Source: JALYJG01 sp033763555 (GTDB lineage: Bacteria > Pseudomonadota > Alphaproteobacteria > UBA9219). Taken from it: a DNA stretch of 64,000 nucleotides. Below, one piece after another: positions 7,754 through 16,024 of the stretch; the stretch's first letter is position 1, and each line of letters opens with the position of its first letter. The notes beneath the pieces are model-generated. The model was not told the origin of the DNA and made no database searches. It saw only the letters and a list, made by a program, of their open reading frames with translations. A program made the position numbers and the translations under genes. The DNA lies in NCBI GenBank assembly GCA_033763555.1, contig JANRKK010000039.1:12175-76174 (forward strand), read 5' to 3'.

Positions 7754-7900
7754 CTAGGTCTTGATATCGACCTTGTTCTTGTTGGCTGGCTCTGCTTTCG
7801 CGGCAGGCTCAACCTTGGGCGGCGGGTCCGCTTGCACAGCCACCTTCTTGGGCGGGGGTGGTGGCGCATTAACATGCGGAGAAACTGAATTCACGGCCAT
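7754..7900 (-). CDS. 48-residue proline/alanine/lysine-rich small protein
   Basis: Reads MAVNSVSPHVNAPPPPPKK, continues with further PPPK and AEPA stretches, and ends VDIKT. No known domain; probably disordered. Three things support a real gene: a perfect AGGAGG five bases before ATG 7900, an intrinsic terminator 20 bases after the stop, and sole occupation of the gap. Function unknown. It is flanked by the A24-like gene and another small unknown gene, all on the minus strand. Confidence 0.7.
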   Translation of the reverse strand: MAVNSVSPHVNAPPPPPKKVAVQADPPPKVEPAAKAEPANKNKVDIKT

Positions 7901-8080
7901 ATCTGCCTCCTCATCATTATTTCAATGCAGCGTAATTCCACAATAAGACATGGAATATCAAAGCCCTCTCATCCTACGCCAACATGCTTAATTTGGGTTT
8001 AAAGCCATGAAAGAAAAAGTGCCTTACAGAAAAAGGGCTTAGCGAAAAAACTAACCAATTATTTACCTTAAAACACGGCA

Positions 8081-8115
8081 TAAAAAATAGATGCAGGGTT
8101 TTGCCCTGCATCTAT
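8081..8115 (-). terminator. Strong intrinsic terminator after the 78-residue gene
   Basis: Twelve perfect pairs: ATAGATGCAGGG (8087-8098) with CCCTGCATCTAT (8104-8115), loop of five, then TTTTTT on the minus strand (8081-8088 region). It terminates the gene at 8143-8379. The rest of the gap 7901-8080 is AT-rich with no gene seen. Confidence 0.88.
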
Positions 8116-8142
8116 CAATCAAGAAAACTCGAGTAATGTATA

Positions 8143-8379
8143 CTAGCTGTGCAAGAGTTTCTGAACGCTTGGGCTTATGTTTCTTGTCCTGAAAGCCCGC
8201 TCAAGAACGCGAAGAGGAACAGCATCGTCAACAGTAGTAACGGGTATTGTCGCTCCACGGACATCTAGATTTACAAGAACCCCGCCACCCGTTTTAGGAA
8301 ATCGGCGGCCTATTTGGACGCCAGCTTTTGTCAAAGTTTCGAGAGAAATAATTCCTTGAGTACCGGGGGATGTGCGCAT
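8143..8379 (-). CDS. Small unknown protein, 78 residues
   Basis: Soluble, no signal or membrane segment. Visible stretches: GTQGIISLETLTKAGVQIGR, GGGVLVNLDVRGATIPVTTV, and a C-terminal helix VLERAFRTRNISPSVQKLL. I do not recognise the family. ATG 8379 is chosen because GGAG lies six bases upstream; a GTG at 8391 overlaps that ribosome site. A strong intrinsic terminator follows 28 bases after the stop, which argues for a transcribed monocistronic gene. More AT-rich than hemF upstream. Confidence 0.65.
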   Translation of the reverse strand: MRTSPGTQGIISLETLTKAGVQIGRRFPKTGGGVLVNLDVRGATIPVTTVDDAVPLRVLERAFRTRNISPSVQKLLHS

Positions 8380-8546
8380 TTTTAACTCCACAAACAGTAA
8401 TGATTAGCCAAATAAAGATAACACCCAGCAATGAAACTAAAAATAGAAAAGTTTCTACGCAACTTTGCGAATCATAAATGTTGCATATCAGCAACAAAAT
8501 TATCCACACCCTTATAAAAGCATGAAAATATGATATTTTTCTTATT

Positions 8547-9458
8547 CTACAACCACTTAACCTCAGGCGGCAGGGACATGAAGATGGCCTCGGTATTACC
8601 GCCCGTTTTCAGACCGAAGGCCGTCCCCCGGTCATAGAGAAGATTGAACTCCACATAGCGGCCCCGGCGCACAAGTTGATGCTCACGCTGCGACTCCGTC
8701 CATTCCTGATTCATGCGCTGGCCGACAAGGGCCGGATACATATCCAGGAAGGCGCGTCCGACATCCTGCGTAAAGGCAAAATCACGCTGCCAGTCATTTT
8801 CGAGATAGTCATAAAAAATACCACCAACGCCACGCGGTTCGTTGCGATGCTTGAGGAAGAAATATTCATCGCACCATGTGGAGAAACGCTCGTAATAATC
8901 CTCGCCATGCCTGTCGCAGGCTGCCTTCAGCGCATCGTGAAAGATTTTTGTGTCCAGCGCGGTTTCCTGCGTATCAAAATACATTGGCGTCAGATCCGCA
9001 CCGCCACCAAACCAGCCTTTGCTGGTCACGATATGGCGTGTGTTCATGTGTACAGCGGGCACAAGCGGCGAGCGCATATGTGCCACGACGCTGATGCCCG
9101 AAGCCCAGAACCGCCCGTCATTTTCCGCACCGGGAATTTGCTTGCGAAACTCCGGCGAAAAAGCCCCGTAGACCATCGACACATTGACGCCGACTTTTTC
9201 AAAGACGCGCCCATGCATGATGGACATTTCGCCCCCACCACCATCGCCATCGTCAGACGGCCGCTGCCAGGATTTGCGTTCAAAACGCCCCGGCGGCAAA
9301 TGCGCGTGTCGGGTGCCCTGCAGCTCATCTTCCAGTTTTTCAAAAGCGGCACATATTTGATCGCGCAGCGTATGGAACCATGCCGCCGCCTGCTGCTTCT
9401 GCGCATCGGTTGGCAGAATATGCGTATCCCGAATAAGCCTAACGGCTGCCTGGCTCAT
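8547..9458 (-). CDS. hemF: Oxygen-dependent coproporphyrinogen III oxidase
   Basis: Converts coproporphyrinogen III to protoporphyrinogen IX with O2, in the cytosol, for haem synthesis. 303 residues, normal length. Family hallmarks: FERKSWQRPSDDGDGGGGEM, VNVSMVYG, MRSPLVPAVHMNTRH, GWFGGGADLTPMYF, HRNEPRGVGGIFYD, EFNLLYDRGTAFGL, and the C-terminal MSLPPEVKW. Its start overlaps the end of trmL by 20 bases, so the two are co-translated. The petABC operon, which needs haem, is divergent from this pair. The oxygen-dependent enzyme implies aerobic life. Confidence 0.97.
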   Translation of the reverse strand: MSQAAVRLIRDTHILPTDAQKQQAAAWFHTLRDQICAAFEKLEDELQGTRHAHLPPGRFERKSWQRPSDDGDGGGGEMSIMHGRVFEKVGVNVSMVYGAFSPEFRKQIPGAENDGRFWASGISVVAHMRSPLVPAVHMNTRHIVTSKGWFGGGADLTPMYFDTQETALDTKIFHDALKAACDRHGEDYYERFSTWCDEYFFLKHRNEPRGVGGIFYDYLENDWQRDFAFTQDVGRAFLDMYPALVGQRMNQEWTESQREHQLVRRGRYVEFNLLYDRGTAFGLKTGGNTEAIFMSLPPEVKWL

Positions 9459-9915
9459 AAAATCCTCCGCTTTGCCGCAAGGCTTCGCTTAGCACGATTG
9501 CCGCACTCATGGCTACATTGAGTGAGCGCAACCCCGGCTGCATCGGCACGACGAGTCTAGCCTGAACTTGCGAATGAATCTCATCTGGTACGCCCGCGCT
9601 TTCCTGTCCGACGAGGAGAATATCATCGCCGCGAAACTTGAAATCATAATAAGGCATGGCTGCCTTGGTCGTCAGCAACACCAGCCGCCGCCCACTCGCC
9701 TGCGCAGTAAAGTCATTCCATGAAGCATGGCGCGCATAAGCGACATGTTCCATATAATCCATTCCGGCGCGGCGCATACGCGGGTCGTTCAGAACGAAAC
9801 CGCATGGCTCGATAATATCCAGCCCGACCCCAAAGCAGGCGCAAAGCCGCATCATCGCCCCGGTATTGGGCGCCATATCCGGCTGGTAAAGCGCGAGGCG
9901 GAGACCTGATTGCAT
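9439..9915 (-). CDS. trmL: tRNA (cytidine/uridine-34 2'-O) methyltransferase
   Basis: SPOUT-family methylase that 2'-O-methylates the wobble base of tRNA-Leu. 158 residues, typical. Motifs: LALYQPDMAPNTGAMMRLC, DIIEPCGF, RRAGMDYME, then the knot region LLVGQESAGVP and VVPMQPGLRSLNVAMSAAIV. Start ATG 9915 matches the family start; the 27 codons upstream would add an unrelated tail. Overlaps hemF by 20 bases. Divergent from petA, with a 143-bp shared regulatory gap. Confidence 0.94.
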   Translation of the reverse strand: MQSGLRLALYQPDMAPNTGAMMRLCACFGVGLDIIEPCGFVLNDPRMRRAGMDYMEHVAYARHASWNDFTAQASGRRLVLLTTKAAMPYYDFKFRGDDILLVGQESAGVPDEIHSQVQARLVVPMQPGLRSLNVAMSAAIVLSEALRQSGGFYEPGSR

Positions 9916-10058
9916 ATCGTTGTTATACCGACTGTGATTGCAGAGACACGAGTCCCCTACCATATTATTTGCAATACTTGGCCTTGGCGAAAGCATCGGC
10001 TAGATTGCAAAGTGATTCCAGCCCCTTAATTCCCCAAGCGGGCCTTGCAGAGGTCTTG

Positions 10059-10769
10059 ATGAAACCAGGCATGTCGGACGATGAATGCTGCGGCGGCGGT
10101 TGCCACGAACCCCTCGTCGCCAAAAAGGAATGCTGCGGCGGAGACTGCGGAAATTGCGAGAATTGCGATTGCAATAAAAAGTCCGGCAAACAGGGTTGCG
10201 GCCCCGATTGCAAATGCGCCCGAGGCGCGGTGGATGCCGAACGGCGCGACTTTCTTGTCCTGACCGCCGGAGCCATGGGCGGCGTGGGCGCGGCAGCGGT
10301 AGCGTGGCCCCTTATTCATTCGATGAACCCGGCCGCCGATGTGTTGGCGCTGGCGACAACAGAAGTCGATCTGTCGCAGGTCAAGGAAGGCCAATCGCTG
10401 ACGACCGTCTGGCGCGGTAAGCCTGTTTTCATTCGCCACCGCACTCAAAAAGAGATTGAGGAAGCACGCGCGGTGGCCATGGGCGACCTGAAAGACCCGC
10501 AAAGCGACGAAGACCGCGTGAAGCAATCCAAGTTCAACGGGCAGGATATGCCGCAATGGCTGGTGATGGTTGGCGTATGCACGCATCTGGGCTGCGTGCC
10601 GCTGGGCCAGAAGCCGACTGACCCGCACGGCGATTATGATGGCTGGTTCTGCCCCTGCCACGGCTCGCAGTACGACAGTTCGGGCCGTATCCGCAAAGGC
10701 CCGGCGCCAACAAATCTTGAAGTTCCGCCCTATCAATTCACCGACGCCACTCACATCAAGATCGGTTAG
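10059..10769 (+). CDS. petA: Rieske iron-sulphur subunit of cytochrome bc1 with Cys-rich extension
   Basis: Electron-transfer subunit of ubiquinol:cytochrome c reductase, in the inner membrane facing the periplasm. 236 residues from ATG 10059 (AGAGG five bases upstream). The usual protein begins at ERRDFLVLTAGAMGGVGAAA (residues 61-80), a twin-arginine-type anchor. Cluster ligands are CTHLGC (174-179) and CPCHGS (198-203). Odd: residues 1-60 form an extra domain with 12 Cys between 10 and 53 (DECCGGGCHEP, ECCGGDCGNCENCDC, CGPDCKC), metallothionein- or zinc-knuckle-like, on the cytoplasmic side before Tat export. If ATG 10071 is used, the Cys-rich region remains. First gene of the petABC operon. 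Confidence 0.96.
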   Translation: MKPGMSDDECCGGGCHEPLVAKKECCGGDCGNCENCDCNKKSGKQGCGPDCKCARGAVDAERRDFLVLTAGAMGGVGAAAVAWPLIHSMNPAADVLALATTEVDLSQVKEGQSLTTVWRGKPVFIRHRTQKEIEEARAVAMGDLKDPQSDEDRVKQSKFNGQDMPQWLVMVGVCTHLGCVPLGQKPTDPHGDYDGWFCPCHGSQYDSSGRIRKGPAPTNLEVPPYQFTDATHIKIG

Positions 10770-10771
10770 CC

Positions 10772-12043
10772 ATGTCTTCAGGTAAACGCGTCCCGTTCAA
10801 AAACCCGGTCATTGAGTGGATTGACCAGAGGCTTCCGCTCTTCACCATGCTTGAAAAAGAGTATGGGTCTTTTCCGACACCAAAAAATTTCAACTATCTG
10901 TGGAATTTTGGCGCCATCGCCACCTTCATGCTGGCGGTGATGATCGCGACGGGCATTTTCCTTGCCATGGAATACACGCCTTCGACCGATCACGCCTTTA
11001 ATTCGGTCGAGCGCATCATGCGCGATGTCAATTGGGGCTGGCTGATCCGCTATGTCCATATGAACGGCGCGTCGATGTTCTTCGTCGCCGTCTTTGTCCA
11101 TATGTTTCGCGGCATGTATTACGGTTCTTTCAAGGCGCCGCGCGAACTGCTGTGGATGCTGGGCGTTGCAACCTTCCTCCTGATGATGGCCACGGCCTTC
11201 ATGGGCTATGTGCTGCCATGGGGTCAGATGAGTTTCTGGGGTGCGACCGTTATCACCAACCTGTTTTCAGCCATTCCTGTCATCGGCGACGATATTGTCA
11301 TATGGCTGTGGGGCGGCTTCTCGGTCGATAACCCGACGCTGAACCGCTTCTTCGCCCTGCACTATCTGCTGCCCTTCGTTATCGTCGCGGTGGTCGTTTT
11401 GCATGTCGCGGCGTTGCATGTCAGCGGCTCGAACAATCCAACGGGCGTCGAGCCGAAAAGCTCAAAGGACACGGTACCTTTCCACCCCTACTACACGGCG
11501 AAGGATTCCTTCGGCCTGTTGATCTTTATCATCGTCTATGCCGCCGTCGTGTTCTGGGCGCCCAATTCCATGGGGCATCCTGACAATTACACGCCCGCCA
11601 ATCCCATGGTCACGCCCGCGCATATCGTGCCGGAATGGTATTTCCTGCCCTTCTACGCCATCCTGCGTGCCTTCACGATCGACATCACCATTCCCTTCAC
11701 ATCCATCGTGGTGATTTCATCGAAGCTTGGCGGCGTTATCCTGATGTTCGGCGCCATCGCGGTCCTGTTCCTGCTGCCATGGCTGGATCGTTCGCCCGTA
11801 CGCAGCGGAACCTACCGCCCTCTCTTCAAGATTTTCTTCTGGGTGTTTCTGGCCGTCTGCATCACACTCGGCTGGGTCGGGAAAAATCCACCGGAAGGCA
11901 TTTATGTCATCATCGGACAGATCGCGACGGCCTGGTATTTCATCCATTTCCTGATTGTCCTGCCGCTGCTGACCAAATACGAAAAGCCGCTGCCTCTGCC
12001 CGCCAGCATCTCCGAAGCCGTTAAGCGTAAAGGAGCCAGATAA
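10772..12043 (+). CDS. petB: Cytochrome b of the bc1 complex
   Basis: Membrane subunit carrying hemes bL and bH and the quinol sites; pumps charge by the Q cycle. 423 residues, as in alphaproteobacteria (cytochrome b and subunit IV fused). Seen: NFGAIATFMLAVMIATGIFL, the haem-binding histidine regions RYVHMNGASMFFVAVFVHMF and HYLLPFVIVAVVVLHVAALH, the Qo motif WGATVITNLFSAIP, and PEWYF. It starts two bases after petA and its TAA overlaps the ATG of petC by one base, so it is translationally coupled. Confidence 0.98.
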   Translation: MSSGKRVPFKNPVIEWIDQRLPLFTMLEKEYGSFPTPKNFNYLWNFGAIATFMLAVMIATGIFLAMEYTPSTDHAFNSVERIMRDVNWGWLIRYVHMNGASMFFVAVFVHMFRGMYYGSFKAPRELLWMLGVATFLLMMATAFMGYVLPWGQMSFWGATVITNLFSAIPVIGDDIVIWLWGGFSVDNPTLNRFFALHYLLPFVIVAVVVLHVAALHVSGSNNPTGVEPKSSKDTVPFHPYYTAKDSFGLLIFIIVYAAVVFWAPNSMGHPDNYTPANPMVTPAHIVPEWYFLPFYAILRAFTIDITIPFTSIVVISSKLGGVILMFGAIAVLFLLPWLDRSPVRSGTYRPLFKIFFWVFLAVCITLGWVGKNPPEGIYVIIGQIATAWYFIHFLIVLPLLTKYEKPLPLPASISEAVKRKGAR

Positions 12044-12810
12044 TGTCGCGCTCCTTTATCGGACTTGTGTTTTTGATCGCTGCGCTCGCGCTGCCCGCTC
12101 TCGCCAGCGAAAATGCCCAGCATCCCCATGCGCCGCCCTCGGGCTGGCCACATCACGGCGTGGCCGGAACCTACGACCGTGCGGCTCTGCAGCGCGGCTT
12201 TCAGGTTTATAAGCAGGTCTGCGCTACCTGCCACAGCATGAAGCATCTGGCCTACCGCCATCTGGCCGAAATCGGATTCAACGAAGCCGAGGTCAAGGCC
12301 CTCGCCGCGGAATATAACGTCACGGACGGCCCGAATGATGAAGGCGAAATGTTCCAGCGCCCGGCGCGACCTTCGGATTTCTTCGTGAAGCCCTACCCGA
12401 ATGACCAGGCAGCGCGCGCGGCCAACAATGGCGCTTTGCCGCCCGATTTGTCGCTGATCATTAAGGGACGCGAAGGCCATGAGGATTACATCTATTCGCT
12501 TCTGACAGGCTATGGCCAAACGCCACCTGCCGAAGAAAAGATTGCGCAGGGCATGTCCTACAATCCGTATTTTGCAGGCCATCAGATTGCCATGCCGTCT
12601 CCCCTGGTTGAAGGCGCCGTGACCTATGCCGACGGCACAGCGGCGAGCGTCGAGCAGATGTCCAAGGATGTAACGCAATTCCTGACCTGGGCGGGCGAGC
12701 CGCGCATGGAAATCCGTAAGCAGACGGGGATCAAGACGCTTCTATTTCTGGTTGTCTTTGCGGGTGTTTCCTATGGCGTAAAGCGCAGAATCTGGAAAAA
12801 ATTACGTTAA
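12043..12810 (+). CDS. petC: Cytochrome c1 of the bc1 complex
   Basis: Periplasmic c-type haem subunit that passes electrons from the Rieske protein to cytochrome c. 255 residues: Sec signal MSRSFIGLVFLIAALALPALA, haem site VCATCHSMKHLAYR, NNGALPPDLSLI, axial Met in HQIAMPSPL, and a C-terminal anchor TLLFLVVFAGVSYGVKRR. Last gene of petABC; the 112 bases to the next gene show no clear terminator. Not fused to petB, unlike in some lineages. Confidence 0.97.
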   Translation: MSRSFIGLVFLIAALALPALASENAQHPHAPPSGWPHHGVAGTYDRAALQRGFQVYKQVCATCHSMKHLAYRHLAEIGFNEAEVKALAAEYNVTDGPNDEGEMFQRPARPSDFFVKPYPNDQAARAANNGALPPDLSLIIKGREGHEDYIYSLLTGYGQTPPAEEKIAQGMSYNPYFAGHQIAMPSPLVEGAVTYADGTAASVEQMSKDVTQFLTWAGEPRMEIRKQTGIKTLLFLVVFAGVSYGVKRRIWKKLR

Positions 12811-12922
12811 ATCCCTCCTATTTTCCCTTGTTTTACAGGGGTTTCCCAAGCCTTCTTCTTTGGTTACTTATGCAACCCAAAGGTAAGTTTTCCGTAAGAT
12901 TCTCCCGTTATCCTTAAGAGTT

Positions 12923-13474
12923 ATGACAGTCGCATCTGACGACATACTGAATTTTTGGATTTATGTGGTCCGCCGTGACCGCTGGTTCAAAGAGGATGCC
13001 GCCCTGGACGCCACCATCCGTGAGCGTTTCCTGCCTGCCTATGAGCAAGCTGCAAAAGGCGAGCTCAAGTCATGGGAGGAAACACCGGAAGGTATGCTGG
13101 CGCTTATGCTGCTGCTTGACCAGTTTCCGCGCCGCATGTTCCGTGGCACATCGCGCGCGTTTGAGACGGACGAGCTGGCCGTGGAGTTGGCGCGCACTGC
13201 CATCATCCGCCATTTCGATGACCGCATCGATAAGCAATATAAATTTCTTTTCTATCTGCCCTTCCTGAATTCCGAGAGCCTCGGCGATCAGCGCCTCGCG
13301 CTGTTCTATATCCGGGAGCGGACAAAGGAAAATGAATGGCTCAATCTCGCGGAAAAGAGTTTTGACATCGTGCAACGCTTCGGCCGCTTCCCGCAGCGCA
13401 ACCCTATCCTGGGCCGCGAACCGACAGATGAAGAAGCCGCTTTCCTCAAGCAGGTCGTCGGCGGCAGCGCCTAG
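12923..13474 (+). CDS. DUF924 family protein
   Basis: 183 residues, the usual size of this helical family, related in fold to tetratricopeptide-like proteins. Characteristic blocks: ILNFWIYVVRRDRWFKEDAALD, LLLDQFPRRMFRGTSRAFETD, FLFYLPFLNSESLGDQRLAL and the C-terminal RFGRFPQRNPILGREPTDEE. Biochemical role unknown in the family. Starts at ATG 12923 after a weak AAGAG. Its end overlaps the convergent gene by four bases. Confidence 0.9.
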   Translation: MTVASDDILNFWIYVVRRDRWFKEDAALDATIRERFLPAYEQAAKGELKSWEETPEGMLALMLLLDQFPRRMFRGTSRAFETDELAVELARTAIIRHFDDRIDKQYKFLFYLPFLNSESLGDQRLALFYIRERTKENEWLNLAEKSFDIVQRFGRFPQRNPILGREPTDEEAAFLKQVVGGSA

Positions 13475-13866
13475 CGCGACTCTTCAATAATTTTTCCTGT
13501 AAGCGTTTGGTAAGTCTGATGCGGACGCAGGGTGATTTCCTGCACCTCGGCATTCGATGTATCCGTCCAGGCCAGCTTCGCTTCTCCTGGCCCAACATCA
13601 AGCACGCGTAAATCGGCGCGCTCGGTGGCAGGCGTCCACGCTTCGCCACGCAACCATAAGGTCCAATCCTGCGGGCCATAATACATCACGGCTCCCAAAT
13701 GAATATCGCTGCCCGAGGCATCTTCCCGCGCCCTTTGCTCAGCCAGAACTTCGATCTGCTTGGCTTCTTCAGGCGTGAAGAAAAGCGAAGGCGGCAGATC
13801 GGCAGCAAAACTGGCTTTCGCCAGAAACACCGATAACCCCAACAAGGAAAGCGCGCTTTTGTTCAT
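13471..13866 (-). CDS. Secreted protein of unknown function, 131 residues
   Basis: Signal peptide MNKSALSLLGLSVFLAKASFA predicts periplasmic export. The mature part is a helical stretch (FTPEEAKQIEVLAEQRARED) followed by a beta-rich part with SDIHLGAVMYYGPQDWTLWL and LRPHQTYQTLTGKI. I do not recognise a named family. The rest has a composition like the neighbouring housekeeping genes. It begins ten bases after the dipeptidase stop on the same strand, so it may share that mRNA. No membrane anchor beyond the signal. Confidence 0.75.
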   Translation of the reverse strand: MNKSALSLLGLSVFLAKASFAADLPPSLFFTPEEAKQIEVLAEQRAREDASGSDIHLGAVMYYGPQDWTLWLRGEAWTPATERADLRVLDVGPGEAKLAWTDTSNAEVQEITLRPHQTYQTLTGKIIEESR

Positions 13867-13875
13867 GCCTGAGCC

Positions 13876-14589
13876 TTACACCAAATCCGCACGGCCATAA
13901 ATGGCCTCGACCTGAGAGCCCGGATTTGCTTGCCTTTCATGCCATGCGGCGGACTGATCCCCTTTGGAAAAATGCCACCATTCATCGGACGCCCGGTAGA
14001 AACCCTGCGCCGCCATAATCGCATTCAAAAGCTTCCGGTTGGCATCGGCCTGTCGGCTTGCTGCATCCGGTGCAGCGGCAAAGTAATCCGGGTTGGAGCG
14101 GTCGGAATTCTCATCAATCGGCGAGCCCATATCGACTTCTTTGCCTTTTTCGTCGGCCAACGTCAGATCGATAGCAGCACCCGTACTGTGCGGCGGCGGC
14201 GTTGTGGGGGCCTCGCTGGGAATGCCCCAGAGCCGGAAAACGCCCTTGGACAGCCTTTCCCGGTCAGCCGCCGAAAGCTTGTGGAGATCCAGCCCTTCGG
14301 CTTGCGCCAAAAGCCCGTATTCCCGCTCGACCATGAAGGCTTGCACGGCATTCGGCCGATAAGCGTCAAAAACCATAATTTTCCAGCCAGGGCGATGCTC
14401 CTGAAGCATCCTCTGGGCTTGCTCCAGAGCTTTCAGAACCCCCTGCCGCAGCATCCAGGGCGAAGCCCCGCCATAGGGCGCGCCCAAGGCCATATAGGCA
14501 TGCGGGTCAAAAAAGATGAAAAGCCCCTTTGGAATGGCCACCAAAGGCTCCCCGCACTCCCTGATTGGTATTGTCCGGTAGGGTTTCAT
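13876..14589 (-). CDS. ddpX: D-alanyl-D-alanine dipeptidase, VanX/DdpX family (M15D)
   Basis: Zinc peptidase that splits D-Ala-D-Ala, recycling or limiting peptidoglycan precursors. 237 residues. Visible: ENR-like substrate region MVFDAYRPNAVQAFM, zinc and substrate residues in PHSTGAAIDLTL, VDMGSPIDE, and the catalytic Glu and zinc His in DEWWHFSKG. No signal peptide, so cytosolic, as VanX. No vanA/vanH partners nearby, so a resistance role is unlikely and a cell-wall recycling role is the better guess. The symbol is by similarity only. Confidence 0.88.
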   Translation of the reverse strand: MKPYRTIPIRECGEPLVAIPKGLFIFFDPHAYMALGAPYGGASPWMLRQGVLKALEQAQRMLQEHRPGWKIMVFDAYRPNAVQAFMVEREYGLLAQAEGLDLHKLSAADRERLSKGVFRLWGIPSEAPTTPPPHSTGAAIDLTLADEKGKEVDMGSPIDENSDRSNPDYFAAAPDAASRQADANRKLLNAIMAAQGFYRASDEWWHFSKGDQSAAWHERQANPGSQVEAIYGRADLV

Positions 14590-14606
14590 GCCTTAAACAT
14601 GGCAGG

Positions 14607-14744
14607 ATGGAAGCCAAACAGCAAACCCGGCCTCCCGCCTATTCGGCGGAACGCGAAAGCCGCGTCGCTGCCGCGTTGCGTGAAAATCTGCGCAAACGCA
14701 AAGCGCAACAGCAGGCGAAGACCGGACAAAAAACGAAAGACTGA
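14607..14744 (+). CDS. 45-residue basic small protein upstream of dcd
   Basis: Starts MEAKQQTRPPAYSAERESRV, then AAALRENLRKRKAQQQ: a charged, Arg/Lys-rich helix. It ends three bases before the dcd start, so the two are probably translated from one mRNA. The helix pattern (ALRxNLRxRKxQ) is one I associate with short conserved alphaproteobacterial proteins near murA/dcd; this is memory, not a search. Ribosome site weak (GCAGG immediately before ATG). Function unknown; nucleic-acid binding is possible from the charge. Confidence 0.6.
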   Translation: MEAKQQTRPPAYSAERESRVAAALRENLRKRKAQQQAKTGQKTKD

Positions 14745-14747
14745 TTT

Positions 14748-15332
14748 ATGCCCGTGATGCCCGATCATTGGATACGCAAGATGGCCACTGAGACAGGCAT
14801 GATCACGCCGTTCGAGGAAAAGCTGCAGCGCAAGGGCGTGATTTCCTACGGCCTTTCCTCCTACGGCTATGACGCGCGCGTGGCGGACGAGTTTAAAATT
14901 TTTACGAATGTCGATAACGCCATCGTCGATCCAAAAAACTTTTCAGACGACAGCTTCGTCAACCGCAAGACCGATATCTGCGTTGTGCCGCCAAATTCTT
15001 TTGTGCTGGCGCGCACGGTTGAACGTTTCAAAATTCCGCGCAACATTCTGGTGATCTGTCTCGGCAAATCGACCTATGCGCGCTGCGGGTTGATCGTCAA
15101 TGTCACGCCGCTGGAACCGGAATGGGAAGGCCATGTGACGTTGGAGTTTTCTAATACCACGCCCCTGCCCGCAAAAATCTATGCCAATGAAGGCGTCTGC
15201 CAGTTCTTGTTCCTCAAGGCCGACAGCGAATGTGAAGTTTCCTATGCCGACCGCGGCGGAAAATATATGGGTCAACAGGGCGTAACGCTGCCTCGCATGG
15301 AAAAAGAAATTAAACAAATCAAAACAGGTTAG
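14748..15332 (+). CDS. dcd: dCTP deaminase
   Basis: Deaminates dCTP to dUTP for thymidylate synthesis. 194 residues, typical of the proteobacterial trimer. Motifs: MPDHWIRKMA start, SYGLSSYGYDARV, LGKSTYARCGLIVNVTPLEP, and the active-site block GHVTLEFSNTTPLPAKIYAN with the catalytic Glu. The C-terminus GGKYMGQQGVTLPR binds nucleotide. Lies between the 45-residue gene and yhhQ with gaps of three bases each side; probable operon. Confidence 0.97.
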   Translation: MPVMPDHWIRKMATETGMITPFEEKLQRKGVISYGLSSYGYDARVADEFKIFTNVDNAIVDPKNFSDDSFVNRKTDICVVPPNSFVLARTVERFKIPRNILVICLGKSTYARCGLIVNVTPLEPEWEGHVTLEFSNTTPLPAKIYANEGVCQFLFLKADSECEVSYADRGGKYMGQQGVTLPRMEKEIKQIKTG

Positions 15333-15335
15333 CCC

Positions 15336-16007
15336 ATGGAACACAAAACCTATCGTTTCCTTCCTCTTATAACCGGAATTTTTACAGCAACTTTGCTGGT
15401 CTCACACACAATCGGTAGCAAGATTATGGTGTTTGGCCCCCTGACATTCTCGGTTGCCCTTATCATTTTTCCACTGAGCTATCTAGCTAACGACATCCTG
15501 ACCGAAGTCTACGGCTATAAAACTTCCCGTAAAGTCATATGGACAGGATTTGCCGCATCTTTGCTCATGGTTCTTTGCTATCAAGCGGCACTGGCAATCC
15601 CCGGCGCCCCTTTTTGGAATGATCAAAGTGCTTTTGAAACAGTGCTTGGTGGCACACCCCGTCTGGTCGCCGCCTCTATGACCGCATACTTCATGGGCGA
15701 ATTCTGCAATTCCTATGTACTCGCCAAGATGAAAGTCAAAATGAAAGGTAAAATCGTAGGCTTCCGGTTTGTTGCTTCAACCGTTGTTGGCGAGTTTATT
15801 GATTCCATAACTTTCTTCCCTTTGGCCTTTTACGGGGTCATATCCAACAATGTCCTGATATCCGCTATTTTATCGGGATGGGTGTTTAAAGTTATATGGG
15901 AGATTGTAGCGCTTCCTGTAACTTTGCCTTTCGTACGCTATCTCAAGCGCGCGGAGCATGAAGACTATTACGATAAAAATACCAACTTTAACCCCTTCAG
16001 ATTTTAA
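15336..16007 (+). CDS. yhhQ: Queuosine-precursor transporter, YhhQ/VUT family
   Basis: 223 residues, six hydrophobic segments, inner membrane. Family blocks: LLVSHTIGSKIMVFGPLTFS, FPLSYLANDILTEVYGYKTS, ASTVVGEFIDSITFFPLAFY and WKVIWE-like FKVIWEIVALPVTLPF. YhhQ homologues import queuine-pathway precursors such as 7-cyano-7-deazaguanine. It is distinctly more AT-rich than dcd and murA around it, suggesting a later insertion, although it is fitted tightly into the row (three bases after dcd, 17 before murA). No preQ1 riboswitch could be placed in the short upstream gap. Confidence 0.88.
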   Translation: MEHKTYRFLPLITGIFTATLLVSHTIGSKIMVFGPLTFSVALIIFPLSYLANDILTEVYGYKTSRKVIWTGFAASLLMVLCYQAALAIPGAPFWNDQSAFETVLGGTPRLVAASMTAYFMGEFCNSYVLAKMKVKMKGKIVGFRFVASTVVGEFIDSITFFPLAFYGVISNNVLISAILSGWVFKVIWEIVALPVTLPFVRYLKRAEHEDYYDKNTNFNPFRF

Positions 16008-16024
16008 ACATCGGCAGGAACAAA

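Noticed and set aside
8294..8509. Hydrophobic 71-codon frame overlapping the start of the 78-residue gene
   Set aside because: Hydrophobicity follows from AT-rich DNA; GTG start, poor ribosome site, and it overlaps the better supported gene in another frame.
12811..12922. Terminator after petC
   Set aside because: CCC/GGG short stem without a T tract; not convincing.
14748..16007. preQ1 riboswitch controlling yhhQ
   Set aside because: The gap before yhhQ is three bases and no preQ1-type pseudoknot could be placed in the 3' end of dcd.
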